This document shows, piece by piece, positions 53,198-61,977 of a stretch of 64,000 bases of DNA. Source of the stretch: a bacterium (GTDB lineage Bacteria; Desulfobacterota; Binatia; Binatales; Binataceae); contig JADBKU010000023.1 of the NCBI GenBank assembly GCA_014896235.1, positions 1 to 64,000 of the forward strand. Reading direction: 5' to 3'. The notes beneath the pieces are model-generated. The model had not been told where the DNA came from. It saw nothing but the letters and a program-made list of their open reading frames with translations, and ran no database searches. Within the stretch, counting starts at the first letter, position 1. Each line of letters starts with the position of its first letter. The position numbers and the translations under genes were made by a program.

Positions 53198-54911
53198 GGC
53201 GAATCCGCGCTTGCGCGTAATGCGGCTTGCGATCTGCGCGATGGCCGCGGCGGCCGTCGTTGCGGCCTGCGGATGCCGGGTGAATCGGCCGCGCAACGAT
53301 CACGCGGCGACGCAGACGCTGTACGATGCGATGGTCAGCGATCCGGGCACGTTCAACCCGGTCCTGGTCACGGACTCCGCCTCGGCCGTGGCGACCGGCG
53401 ACATGTTCGAGAGCCTGACGCGTGTGAATCCGCGAACGACGCTGTTCGAGCCCGGTTTGGCGGAAAGCTGGGAGTTCAGCGACGGCGACAAGACCCTGAC
53501 GTTCCATCTGCGCCATGACGTGAAATGGTCGGACGGCGCGCCCTTCACCGCGCGCGACGTGCTGTTCACGATGCGCGTGATCTACGATCCGAAAATTCCC
53601 AATTCGATGGTTTCGTCGATGACGATCGACGGGAAGCCGATCGCCGCGTCGGCGCCGGACGATTACACCGTCGTGGTGCGGCTGCCGCGGCCGTTCGCGC
53701 CGATTCTGTCTTCGATGCAGTTCGCGATTTTGCCGGCCCACGCGCTGGCGGGCGCGTACGAAGCCGGCCGCTTCAACCGCATCTGGGGAATCGACACGCC
53801 GCCGGACCGGTTGATCGGCCTTGGGGCGTTTTTGATGACGCGGTACGTGCCCGCGCAGCTGATCGCTTACCGGCGAAATCCCGATTACTGGATGCGCGAC
53901 GAACACGGCGGTCCGCTTCCGCGGCTCAAAGGCGAAGTTCATCTGATCGTGCCCGATCAGAACGCCCAATACCTGCAATTTCAGAGCGGCATGACCGACG
54001 TGTACCATCCGCGTCCCGAAGAGGTCTGGCCGCTGGAGCAGGCGGCGAAGCGGCTCAATATAGTCGTGCGGAAAGTTGGAATCGACACAGGCTCGCTGTT
54101 TTTCGCGTTCAACCGCAACCCGCGCCATTACGTGCGCGGCGGCGTCGTCGATCCGCGGTTGAAATGGTTCACCGACGTGAATTTCATGCGCGCGCTGGCG
54201 CATGCGGTGGACAAGCAGGGCATGATCGATCTGTGTTATCGCGGACTTGCGGTCCCGGCGATTTCAGACGTGTCGCCGGAGAATAAAATCTACCACAACC
54301 CCAACCTCAAGGATTACGACTACAATTTGAAAGAAGCGGCCCAAATTCTCGACCGTGCGGGTTATCGAATGATCCGGCCCGGCGTGCGCGGCGATCCGCA
54401 AGGCCATCCGCTGGTCTTTCGGCTGACCACCAACACCGGGGTGCCGGTGCGCGATCAGATGTGCGCGATCTTCAAGCAAGATTTGCAGAAGCTCGGAATC
54501 ACAGTGAATTACCGGCCGCTCGATTTCATCACGCTGGTCAAGGCGCTGGATTCGTCATTCGATTGGGATTGCGTGCTGATTGGATTCACCGGCACGATCG
54601 AGCCGAACGACGCTTCGGACTTTCTGCGTTCTTCCGGCAATCTGCATATCTGGGATCCCGCGCAGCCGAAACCCGCGACGCCGTGGGAGGCGCAGATCGA
54701 CCATCTGATGGACGAGGGCACGATGGTCGTCGATCCGTACCAGCGTGCCCCGTACTACTGGCGGATCCAGCAAATCCTGCACGACCAGTTGCCGATAATC
54801 GAAACCGTCCGCTCCGTCACATATGTCGCCTACCGCAACACGCTGGAAAATTACTATCCGACGGTCTGGGGCCTCTACCGTCCGGAGTGGATTGAGTTTC
54901 GCGCCCGATAG
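53190..54911 (+). CDS. ABC transporter substrate-binding lipoprotein (family 5, peptide type)
   Basis: 573 residues from GTG 53190. Lipobox VVAACG; the SBP_bac_5 domain shows LAESWEFSDGDKTLTFHLRHDVKWSDGAPFTARDV and the C-terminal half AQYLQFQSGMTDVYHP, ending with the hinge. Captures di-/oligopeptides, nickel or other ligands in the periplasm. Followed directly by two permeases; no ATPase gene. GTG start overlaps the previous stop, ATG 53220 is an alternative. Confidence 0.93.
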   Translation: MAEANPRLRVMRLAICAMAAAAVVAACGCRVNRPRNDHAATQTLYDAMVSDPGTFNPVLVTDSASAVATGDMFESLTRVNPRTTLFEPGLAESWEFSDGDKTLTFHLRHDVKWSDGAPFTARDVLFTMRVIYDPKIPNSMVSSMTIDGKPIAASAPDDYTVVVRLPRPFAPILSSMQFAILPAHALAGAYEAGRFNRIWGIDTPPDRLIGLGAFLMTRYVPAQLIAYRRNPDYWMRDEHGGPLPRLKGEVHLIVPDQNAQYLQFQSGMTDVYHPRPEEVWPLEQAAKRLNIVVRKVGIDTGSLFFAFNRNPRHYVRGGVVDPRLKWFTDVNFMRALAHAVDKQGMIDLCYRGLAVPAISDVSPENKIYHNPNLKDYDYNLKEAAQILDRAGYRMIRPGVRGDPQGHPLVFRLTTNTGVPVRDQMCAIFKQDLQKLGITVNYRPLDFITLVKALDSSFDWDCVLIGFTGTIEPNDASDFLRSSGNLHIWDPAQPKPATPWEAQIDHLMDEGTMVVDPYQRAPYYWRIQQILHDQLPIIETVRSVTYVAYRNTLENYYPTVWGLYRPEWIEFRAR

Positions 54912-54932
54912 CGCGGCTGCGCGAGCATCACG

Positions 54933-55913
54933 ATGCTGAGATTCCTGGCGCGGCGCATACTGATCATGATTCCGCTGATAATCGGAATCACCTTTATCTC
55001 GTTCGCCGCGATGTCGCTGATACCGGGGAATTTCGTCGCCAACCTGGCGCTCGATCCGAGGATTTCGCCGCAAGTCCTCAAGCAGATGGAGGCGGAATTC
55101 GGCCTCGATCAGCCGCTGATGTTGCGTTACGTGCGATGGCTGTGGGGTATCGCGCATCTGCGGCTCGGCGTGTCGCTGGCGTATCGCGTCGATGTGATTC
55201 ATCTGATTGGCCCGCGTGTGCTGAACACGGTGATCCTGGCGCTGAGCAGCATGATCTTGACGTGGCTGCTGGCGGCGCCGATCGGAATTATCGTCGCCGT
55301 GCGGCAAAACTCGATGCTCGATCGGGCGCTATCGTTCCTGTCGTTCCTCGGGATGTCGGTTCCGGCGTTTTTCCTCGCATTTCTGGCGATCGATTTCGCG
55401 TTGTGGAGCGGATGGTTTCCGGTCGGGCAGACGATGTCGCCGGACTATGCGTCGATGGATTTCTGGAGCCGCATCGCCGATCGCGCGGACCATCTGATTC
55501 TGCCGACGCTGGTGCTGGGGCTGGCGGGAGTGGCGTCGTTGATGCGGCTGATGCGGTCGCAGATTCTCGAAATCAAAAACGCCGATTATGTCCGCACGGC
55601 GCGCGCCAAGGGACTGCCTGAATCGACGGTGCTCTACAAGCACGTGCTGCGCAATGCGCTGAATCCGTTCGTGACGATGGCGGGTTACGGCCTGGCCGAT
55701 CTGCTCGGCGGCGCGGCGCTGGTCGAGTCGGTGATGAACCTGCAGGGGCTTGGACTTCTGCTGCTGAATGCGGTGATGAAGCGCGACGTGCCGCTGGTGA
55801 TGGGATCTGTGCTGATGGGGACGGTGCTGCTGCTGGTGGGCAACCTGCTCGCCGATATGGCGCTGGTCGCGGTCGATCCGCGCGTGAATTTCACGACGCT
55901 CGAGACGCAATGA
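54933..55913 (+). CDS. ABC transporter permease (DppB/OppB type)
   Basis: 326 residues, six helices. N-terminal LRFLARRILIMIPLIIGITFISFAAMSLIPG, and the EAA-like loop YVRTARAKGLPESTVLYKHVLRNALNPFVT. First permease of the importer fed by the upstream binding protein. Its stop overlaps the second permease start (ATGA). Confidence 0.94.
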   Translation: MLRFLARRILIMIPLIIGITFISFAAMSLIPGNFVANLALDPRISPQVLKQMEAEFGLDQPLMLRYVRWLWGIAHLRLGVSLAYRVDVIHLIGPRVLNTVILALSSMILTWLLAAPIGIIVAVRQNSMLDRALSFLSFLGMSVPAFFLAFLAIDFALWSGWFPVGQTMSPDYASMDFWSRIADRADHLILPTLVLGLAGVASLMRLMRSQILEIKNADYVRTARAKGLPESTVLYKHVLRNALNPFVTMAGYGLADLLGGAALVESVMNLQGLGLLLLNAVMKRDVPLVMGSVLMGTVLLLVGNLLADMALVAVDPRVNFTTLETQ

Positions 55914-56995
55914 ACGCGGTCGCGGCGAATATTCGCGCGGAAAATCACGCGGCCGCGGAGCGGCGCGGATGGGCCGCGGCGGTCCGACGCGAATGGCGCG
56001 CGGCTTCGCTGACGGTGAAACTGTCGGCGATGCTGCTGCTGGCGTTTTATATTTTCGCCGCCGCGTCGCCGATCGTCGCGCCCTACGATCCGGCGCGGCA
56101 GTGGCGCACGATGCCGGATTGTCCGCCGATGCGGCTCCATCTCGCGCCGCCTTCCGACTGGAGCCGCGGCTTCCTCTATGCGTTTCCGATGAGACTGGAC
56201 AATCCGATGGCGCGGCATTACGTGGAGGATCGATCGCGGCGGACATTCGTGCGGCTCTTTTATCGCGGGCATCTGTTTACGACGGCGCCTGGAGCGCCGC
56301 CGTTTTTCCTGATGGGCAGCGAAAATCTGGGGCGCGACCTGTTCTCGCGAATCGTTTATGGCGCGCGCGTCAGCATGTGTATCGGACTGGTGGGAGTCGC
56401 GATCAGTTTTTCACTTGGAATCATGGTGGGCGCGTTTTCCGGAATGATGGGCGGGTACACGGACAGCGCGATCATGCGGATGTGCGAAATCGAGATGTCG
56501 CTGCCAAGCTTCTATTTCCTGCTCGCGCTGGCGGCGGTGATTCCGTCGGGACTCAGCACGACCGCGACTTTCTTCCTGATCGTCGCGATTATGGCGTTTA
56601 TCAGTTGGGCGGGGTTTGCACGAGTGATTCGCGGAATGGCGGCGTCGGTACGCGGGGCGCCATACGTCGAGGCGGCGCGCGCATTGGGCGGCTCGCGCAG
56701 CCGACTTCTCTTTCGCCATATCATCCCGGCAGTGATCGGCTTCGCGGCCGTGAATGCGTCATTATCGATTCCGGGGTACATTCTCGGCGAAAGCGCGCTC
56801 TCGCTGCTCGGGCTTGGAATTCAAGAGCCCGCGGCGAGCTGGGGAAATCTGCTGAGTCAGGCGATGGATCCGCAGACGATCGCCTATTTCCCATGGATAC
56901 TGATACCGGGACTTTTCATTTCGGCCGCGGTGATGGCGTTCAATTTTCTGGGCGACCATCTGCGCGACCGCTTCGATCCGTCGAACGCGGCCTGA
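55910..56995 (+). CDS. ABC transporter permease (DppC type) with a periplasmic insertion
   Basis: 361 residues. After the first helix (about 38-58) a segment of about 65 residues, including CPPMRLHLAPPSDWSRG and AFPMRLDNPMARHYVEDRSR, is inserted before GSENLGRDLFSR, where normal DppC proteins have only a few. Five more helices and the EAA loop YVEAARALGGSRSRLLFRH follow. The insert could contact the binding protein. No ATPase partner nearby; it must come from elsewhere in the genome. Confidence 0.92.
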   Translation: MNAVAANIRAENHAAAERRGWAAAVRREWRAASLTVKLSAMLLLAFYIFAAASPIVAPYDPARQWRTMPDCPPMRLHLAPPSDWSRGFLYAFPMRLDNPMARHYVEDRSRRTFVRLFYRGHLFTTAPGAPPFFLMGSENLGRDLFSRIVYGARVSMCIGLVGVAISFSLGIMVGAFSGMMGGYTDSAIMRMCEIEMSLPSFYFLLALAAVIPSGLSTTATFFLIVAIMAFISWAGFARVIRGMAASVRGAPYVEAARALGGSRSRLLFRHIIPAVIGFAAVNASLSIPGYILGESALSLLGLGIQEPAASWGNLLSQAMDPQTIAYFPWILIPGLFISAAVMAFNFLGDHLRDRFDPSNAA

Positions 56996-57126
56996 GCGCC
57001 GGGTTTCGTGAAGCGCGGCGGTTTGTCCGCCGGGGCGCCTGTTGCTAGAAACCGATTGTGCGCGCGGCCGCACGCGCGGCAGACGAAGATGAACGAGTTA
57101 CGCGATGTGTGAGGCGGTTGCGCAAG

Positions 57127-57552
57127 ATGAGCGGTGAAGTTGCGACAACGAAAAAACCGGTTCCCGCCGCCGACGAACTGAGCCGGCCATTCTGGGATGC
57201 GGCGCGCGAAGGGCGGCTCGTAATCCAGCGCTGCTCCGCGTGCGGATATTACAATCATCCGCCGCGCAATTTCTGCGACGCATGTCTCGCGCGCGACCTC
57301 GCTTTCGCGCCGGTCAGCGGGCGCGGCGCGGTATTTTCTTTCACCGTGATGCATCAGCGTGACGTCGCGGGCTTCGAGAACGACGCGCCGTTCATCAATA
57401 TCGTCGTTGAGCTCGCCGAGCAGCCGATGCTTCTGATGGTGGCGAATCTTCCAATCGGCGAGCGCGAGCGTGTGCGGATCGGCGCGCCAGTCGAAGTGTG
57501 TTTCGAAGATCGCGGCGACGGCGTGGTGATTCCGCAATTTCGGATCATTTAG
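57127..57552 (+). CDS. DUF35 OB-fold/zinc-ribbon protein, thiolase partner
   Basis: 141 residues from ATG 57127. Rubredoxin-like zinc ribbon C36/C39/C50/C53 (CSACGYYNHPPRNFCDAC), then OB-fold (GRGAVFSFTVMHQ). Proteins of this type pair with SCP2-like thiolases or aldolases and help bind or channel acyl-CoA substrates. The thiolase gene follows within 30 bases. Start could be upstream but the extension is Arg-rich and untypical. Confidence 0.9.
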   Translation: MSGEVATTKKPVPAADELSRPFWDAAREGRLVIQRCSACGYYNHPPRNFCDACLARDLAFAPVSGRGAVFSFTVMHQRDVAGFENDAPFINIVVELAEQPMLLMVANLPIGERERVRIGAPVEVCFEDRGDGVVIPQFRII

Positions 57553-57578
57553 AGTTATGGCGCGCGGGAACTGGATCG

Positions 57579-58773
57579 ATGTGGCACGGACGCGGAAAAA
57601 CGGCAATCGTCGGAATTGGCTATTCGGAAATCACTCGCAAGCCGCAAAAGCCGCTCGGCCTGCTCGCGATAGACGCCTGCCGCGCGGCGATCGAAGACGC
57701 CGGCCTTGAGGCGCGGCAAATCGACGGCCTTGCGACTTATCCGGAATCGCCGTTCGCGGGCGCTGGAAATCGCGACGGCGAAGACGTCGTCAGCGTGTCG
57801 TTCGTTCTCAACCATCTCGGTCTGGCGGATGACGTGCGCTGGTACGCGCAGATTGAAACCGGGATGATCGCGAGTCCCGTGATTGAAGCGGTCAATGCGT
57901 TGATCGCGGGAGCATGCGATTATGCGCTCGTCTGGCGCGCGCTTCATCGCCCGGCTCCGCGCGGCGGAAGCGCCGGAAGCAAAGCCGCGCCGCGCGCGTC
58001 CGGGGACGCGCAATTTATCGCGCCATACGGCGCCGCGTCGGATCGTGCAGACGCACGCCTTCGCCTGGCGGCGATATATGTATCGCTACGGCGCGACGCG
58101 CGAGGCGCTGGCGACGCTCGCGCTGAACAGCCGCCGCAACGCCAACCTGAATCCGCGCGCGTTTTTTTATTCGACGCCGATGTCGCGCGACGATTATTTC
58201 AATGCCCGGATGATCGCCGAACCGCTCTGCCTGTTTGATTGCGACGTGCCGGTGGACGGGTGCGTCGCGTTGATTGTCACAACCGCCGACCGCGCCCGCG
58301 ATCTGCGCAACCAGCCCGCGTACATCGCCGGGTACGGTCAAAATACCGCGCGCCGCCGCGCGCTGCTTTATTATACTCTTGACGACTATATGGCGTGTGG
58401 CGGATCGCTGGCGCAGAAGCTCTGGTCGTCGGCCGGTCTCGGTCCCAGGGACATGGACGCGGCGCAGCTATATGACGGTTTCAATCCCTCCACCCTATAT
58501 TGGCTTGAGGCCGCCGGATTTTGCGGCGAGGGCGAGGGCGCGGATTTTGTGGCCGGCGGCCGAATCGCGCTTGAAGGAGAACTGCCGATCAATACTTTCG
58601 GCGGCAGCCTGAGCGAGGGGCGGATGCATGGGATGGGGCATATAGCCGAAGCGGTGCGCCAGGTGACGGATCGCGCGGAAAGACGCCAAATCGCCGGCGC
58701 TTCCGCCGTATGCGCGATCGACGGCTCGCCGATGCTGCGCGGCAGCGGCATCGTCGTCACGCGCGATCCGTAA
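57579..58773 (+). pseudogene. SCP2-type thiolase-like protein, interrupted by a one-base frameshift
   Basis: Frame 1 from ATG 57579 gives MWHGRGKTAIVGIGYSEITR through GDAQFIAPYGAAS. From about 58034-58042 the other frame continues with IVQTHAFAWRRYMYRYGATREALA and runs to 58773, ending with GGSLSEGRMHGMGHIAEAVRQ. Together they make about 397 residues, the normal length; one surplus base (1195 instead of 1194) is the only defect. The classical nucleophilic Cys region is not obvious, as in many SCP2 thiolase-like proteins. Degradation of side chains with the DUF35 partner is likely. Confidence 0.85.
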
Positions 58774-58791
58774 AATCCGGAGGCGTCAGCC

Positions 58792-59982
58792 ATGGACAAA
58801 GGCCCGTACGAAATTCTCGAGCGTCTGATCGCGTTCGATACGGTCAGCGTCAATACGGATGTTCCAGCAATGGAATATCTCGCGGATCTGATGGACGGCG
58901 CCGGATTTCGCACGGCTTTGCAGCGGCTTCAGATCGCCGGCGTGGCGCAGGCGAATCTGGTCGCATGGGCGGGCGAACCGCGTCCGGGCGGCGTAATAAT
59001 CTCGGGCCACCTCGACACGGTGCCCGCCGCGGGCCAGCCGGGATGGACGCGCGATCCGTTCCGGATGGAAATGGACGAAGAGCGCATCTACGGCCGCGGT
59101 TCCTCGGACATGAAGGGATTTCTTGCGCAATGCGCAATGGCGGCGCGCGCCCTGAGGCGCGATCGGCTGAAGCGCCCGCTGGTTTTTGTCTTCACCGCCG
59201 ACGAGGAAATCGGCATGCTCGGGGCGCAACGGGTCGCGCCGGCGCTGCCGGAATTGTTGGGCGAAATTCCCCGGCCCGATTTGGCGTGGATCGGCGAGCC
59301 GACGTCGTTCGCGGTGCTGAGCGCCCATAAAAGCATTTGCGCCTTCGAGGTGCGCGTGCGCGGCCGCGGCGGCCATAGCGGAGCGCCACATCTGGGCGTC
59401 AACGCGATTGCGGTGATGGGCAAGGTTATCGACGCGATCGGCCGCCTGCAGGCGGAGCGGCGTTTGGCGCGCGATGAGGAGTACGCCAAGCTGTTTCCGG
59501 ATTCTCCGCACGACGTGATGAACTTCGGCGTGATCGCCGGAGGTTTGGCCACGAATATCATCGCCGAAGAATGTTCGCTGAAAGTGACCTATCGCTCGTT
59601 GCCCAAGCGCGATCCGCTGGCGCTTTACCGCGAAGTTCAAGCGCGGCTGCGTGAAATCGATCCGCACGATTACGCTTCGGAAAATCATCGCGCGACGATT
59701 GAAGTGGGCCGTCCGGTGATGGCTCCGGCGATGCTGGCGCCATCCGGCAGCGCGCTTGAACGCGCCTTGTTCGCGGCGACGGGCGCGAGCGCGACGGGCG
59801 GCGCGCCATTCGCGACCGATGGCGCATGGTTCGCGGAGGCGGGCATCACGACGCTCATCTGCGGTCCGGGCGACTATGAGCAGGCGCATCAGCCGAACGA
59901 ATCAATTCCACGCGCCGCGTTCGAGCGCGGAACCGAATTGGCGCTCAATGTAATTCAAAGAATGTGCATGAACGCCGCCTGA
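58792..59982 (+). CDS. M20-family deacetylase (ArgE/DapE-like)
   Basis: 396 residues. Dinuclear zinc site in SGHLDTVP (H73, D75), GRGSSDMKGF (D106), TADEEIG (catalytic E138, ligand E139), GEPTS and a late His in AHQPNE. Dimerisation domain with RGRGGHSGAPHLGVNA between. Resembles acetylornithine deacetylase; other N-acyl amino acids are possible, since no arginine gene is adjacent. Strong GGAGG ribosome site. Confidence 0.92.
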   Translation: MDKGPYEILERLIAFDTVSVNTDVPAMEYLADLMDGAGFRTALQRLQIAGVAQANLVAWAGEPRPGGVIISGHLDTVPAAGQPGWTRDPFRMEMDEERIYGRGSSDMKGFLAQCAMAARALRRDRLKRPLVFVFTADEEIGMLGAQRVAPALPELLGEIPRPDLAWIGEPTSFAVLSAHKSICAFEVRVRGRGGHSGAPHLGVNAIAVMGKVIDAIGRLQAERRLARDEEYAKLFPDSPHDVMNFGVIAGGLATNIIAEECSLKVTYRSLPKRDPLALYREVQARLREIDPHDYASENHRATIEVGRPVMAPAMLAPSGSALERALFAATGASATGGAPFATDGAWFAEAGITTLICGPGDYEQAHQPNESIPRAAFERGTELALNVIQRMCMNAA

Positions 59983-60015
59983 ACGGCGTCGCCGGCGAAC
60001 GGCAGGAGTAAGCGT

Positions 60016-61089
60016 GTGAAATTTGGAACGTTGGTCATGCCGCGGCCCGGACGCGCGGCCGCGGACGCTCGGTATGCCGAGTCGCGCGGCTTCGCCGAAG
60101 CGTGGTTTCCCGATTCGCACATGATCTATGGCGACGTTTACGCGTGCATGGCGCTTGCGGCGTCGGCCACCGGCAAAATTCGTATCGGTACAGGAATTTC
60201 CGTGGCATCGAACCGTATCGCCGCGGTCACCGCCCATTCGATAGCGACGATAAACGAAATCGCGCCCGGCCGCGTCGATCTCGGATTTGGCGCCGGCCAT
60301 ACCGGACGGCGCGTGATGGGCCTGAAGCCGGTCAAGCATGCGGAATTCCGCGAAGAGACGCGCGTCATACACGACCTGCTGAAACGCGGCGAGACCACGA
60401 GCCATCTGGAAGGGATCGATCGCAAGATTCGGTTTCTCAATCGCGACCGCCATTTCATCAATCTCGATCCGCCGATTCCGCTGTACGTGGCGGCGAACGC
60501 GCCCAAGGCCTTGGCGCTGGCGGGCGAATTCGGCGACGGGATCATGACTGGCAGGGTCACGACGCCGGCCCGGATGGAGGCGATATTCGCGCAAGCGGGC
60601 GCAGGCGCGCGCGCGGCGGGCCGCCCGTGGAACGGACGGATGCCGTGCGTCTCGCTCACGCATATCTGCGTGCTGCGGCCGGGCGAAGCGGTCGATTCGC
60701 CCCGCGTCGTCGACATGACCGGCCATTGGGTCGCCGCGGCGCTGCACGGGGTCGCGGCCGGCTACGTCAATGCGCTAACGATTCCGCCCGACGCGCGCCC
60801 GGTGTTCGAGGCGTACGCGGAAGCGTTCGCGCGGATGGAAATTCCGGCGGACGAACGCCACTTGCATCTGCATCGCGGCCACGTGATTTATCTGCTTCCT
60901 GAAGAGCGGCGGTTCATAACCGCCGAGGCGATTCGTTCGACCACGCTGGTTGGTTCGCGTGACGAGCTAATCGAGCAGATCCGGGCGTTGGAAAAAGCCG
61001 GCCTGGACCAACTGGTCATTAATCCGCCGCTCGATCGCTACGAGGAATGTCTCGATGAGATTTCACGCGAGTTGATCGATCGCCTATGA
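60016..61089 (+). CDS. LLM-class (luciferase-like, probably F420-dependent) oxidoreductase, second copy
   Basis: 357 residues from GTG 60016, six bases after AGGAG. Shares with the copy at 38560 the blocks AWFPDSHMIYGDVYACMALAA, IGTGISVASNRIAAVTAHSI and ATINEIAPGRVDLGFGAGHT, and the mid-protein IPLYVAANAPKALALAG. Roughly half the residues look alike; the two are paralogues. Neighbours are M20 and thiolase genes, so a breakdown pathway is likely, substrate unknown. Confidence 0.9.
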   Translation: MKFGTLVMPRPGRAAADARYAESRGFAEAWFPDSHMIYGDVYACMALAASATGKIRIGTGISVASNRIAAVTAHSIATINEIAPGRVDLGFGAGHTGRRVMGLKPVKHAEFREETRVIHDLLKRGETTSHLEGIDRKIRFLNRDRHFINLDPPIPLYVAANAPKALALAGEFGDGIMTGRVTTPARMEAIFAQAGAGARAAGRPWNGRMPCVSLTHICVLRPGEAVDSPRVVDMTGHWVAAALHGVAAGYVNALTIPPDARPVFEAYAEAFARMEIPADERHLHLHRGHVIYLLPEERRFITAEAIRSTTLVGSRDELIEQIRALEKAGLDQLVINPPLDRYEECLDEISRELIDRL

Positions 61090-61116
61090 CCGGGCGCGAC
61101 TGTGGACGCGGTCGGT

Positions 61117-61899
61117 TCAGCCGACGCCCGCAGCCGAGAGAAAGTCGCCAAGCTCGCGGTTGAATTCCTCGGGCCTTTCGTAATAGACGGAATGTCCCGC
61201 GCCGGGAATCGCGACGAAGCGGGCGTGCGGAATCCGCTGGGCCATCAGCTTCATCACCGGCATCGGCGCCAGCGCGTCCAGCTCGCCGACCAGCAGCATC
61301 GTCGGTATTCGATGCCGGATGATTGGCTCGACGTTGTGCCTCAGGCTCATCAGGACCGGCAGAAGATTCGCCGGCACGTTCGCGTTCAGGCCTGAAATCT
61401 GTTGGTAGAGGAAGCATCGCGCCGGTTCCCGCGCTGGAAAATCCGGAGCGTAAGCGCGCGTCAAGATTTGCGCCAGGCCGCCCTTGCTGGATTCGCGCAG
61501 TTTGGACTGTTCGCGTATGACCTGCGGGTCGTCCATCCCAGCGGTGGTATCGCAGAGCGCGAGCGCGCTTGCGCGTTCGGGAAAACGCGTTGCGAAGCCG
61601 AGAACAGTCCAACCGCCCATCGATTGCCCCGCCAGCGCGGCGCGTTCGATGCCGAGGTGATCAAGCAACTGCCGCAGATCCTCGACGAAGGCGTTGGGTC
61701 CGGGTCCGTCGGCGGCGTCGCGCGACGCGCCGAATCCGCGATGGTCGAACGTTACGCATCGGTAGCGTTTTGCCAGCGTCGGCACGTTTTGCCACCAGCT
61801 CAGATGGCTGCCTCCGCCGCCGTGCGCGAGAACGAGCGCCGGGCCTTCGCCATGAACCTCGTAATAGAGTTCGATTCCATTAAGACGCGTCAGCGGCAT
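61117..61899 (-). CDS. Alpha/beta-hydrolase
   Basis: 260 residues. Oxyanion hole HGGGGSHLSWW, nucleophile S93 in GQSMGGW, and late catalytic His in GAGHSVYYERP, with FDHRGFGASR between. Resembles 3-oxoadipate enol-lactonase-type and related esterases, but specific substrate cannot be read. Convergent with the LLM gene. Confidence 0.92.
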   Translation of the reverse strand: MPLTRLNGIELYYEVHGEGPALVLAHGGGGSHLSWWQNVPTLAKRYRCVTFDHRGFGASRDAADGPGPNAFVEDLRQLLDHLGIERAALAGQSMGGWTVLGFATRFPERASALALCDTTAGMDDPQVIREQSKLRESSKGGLAQILTRAYAPDFPAREPARCFLYQQISGLNANVPANLLPVLMSLRHNVEPIIRHRIPTMLLVGELDALAPMPVMKLMAQRIPHARFVAIPGAGHSVYYERPEEFNRELGDFLSAAGVG

Positions 61900-61977
61900 T
61901 GGCGATGTACCTCCTTTGTCGCATAGCGCGCTATTTAGAGGCGGAAATCAAGCCCGCGCCGTCATTCCGGAAGCTCC

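Noticed and set aside
53190-56995. Complete ABC importer
   Set aside because: No gene with Walker A and ABC signature motifs follows the permeases, so the set is incomplete in this window.
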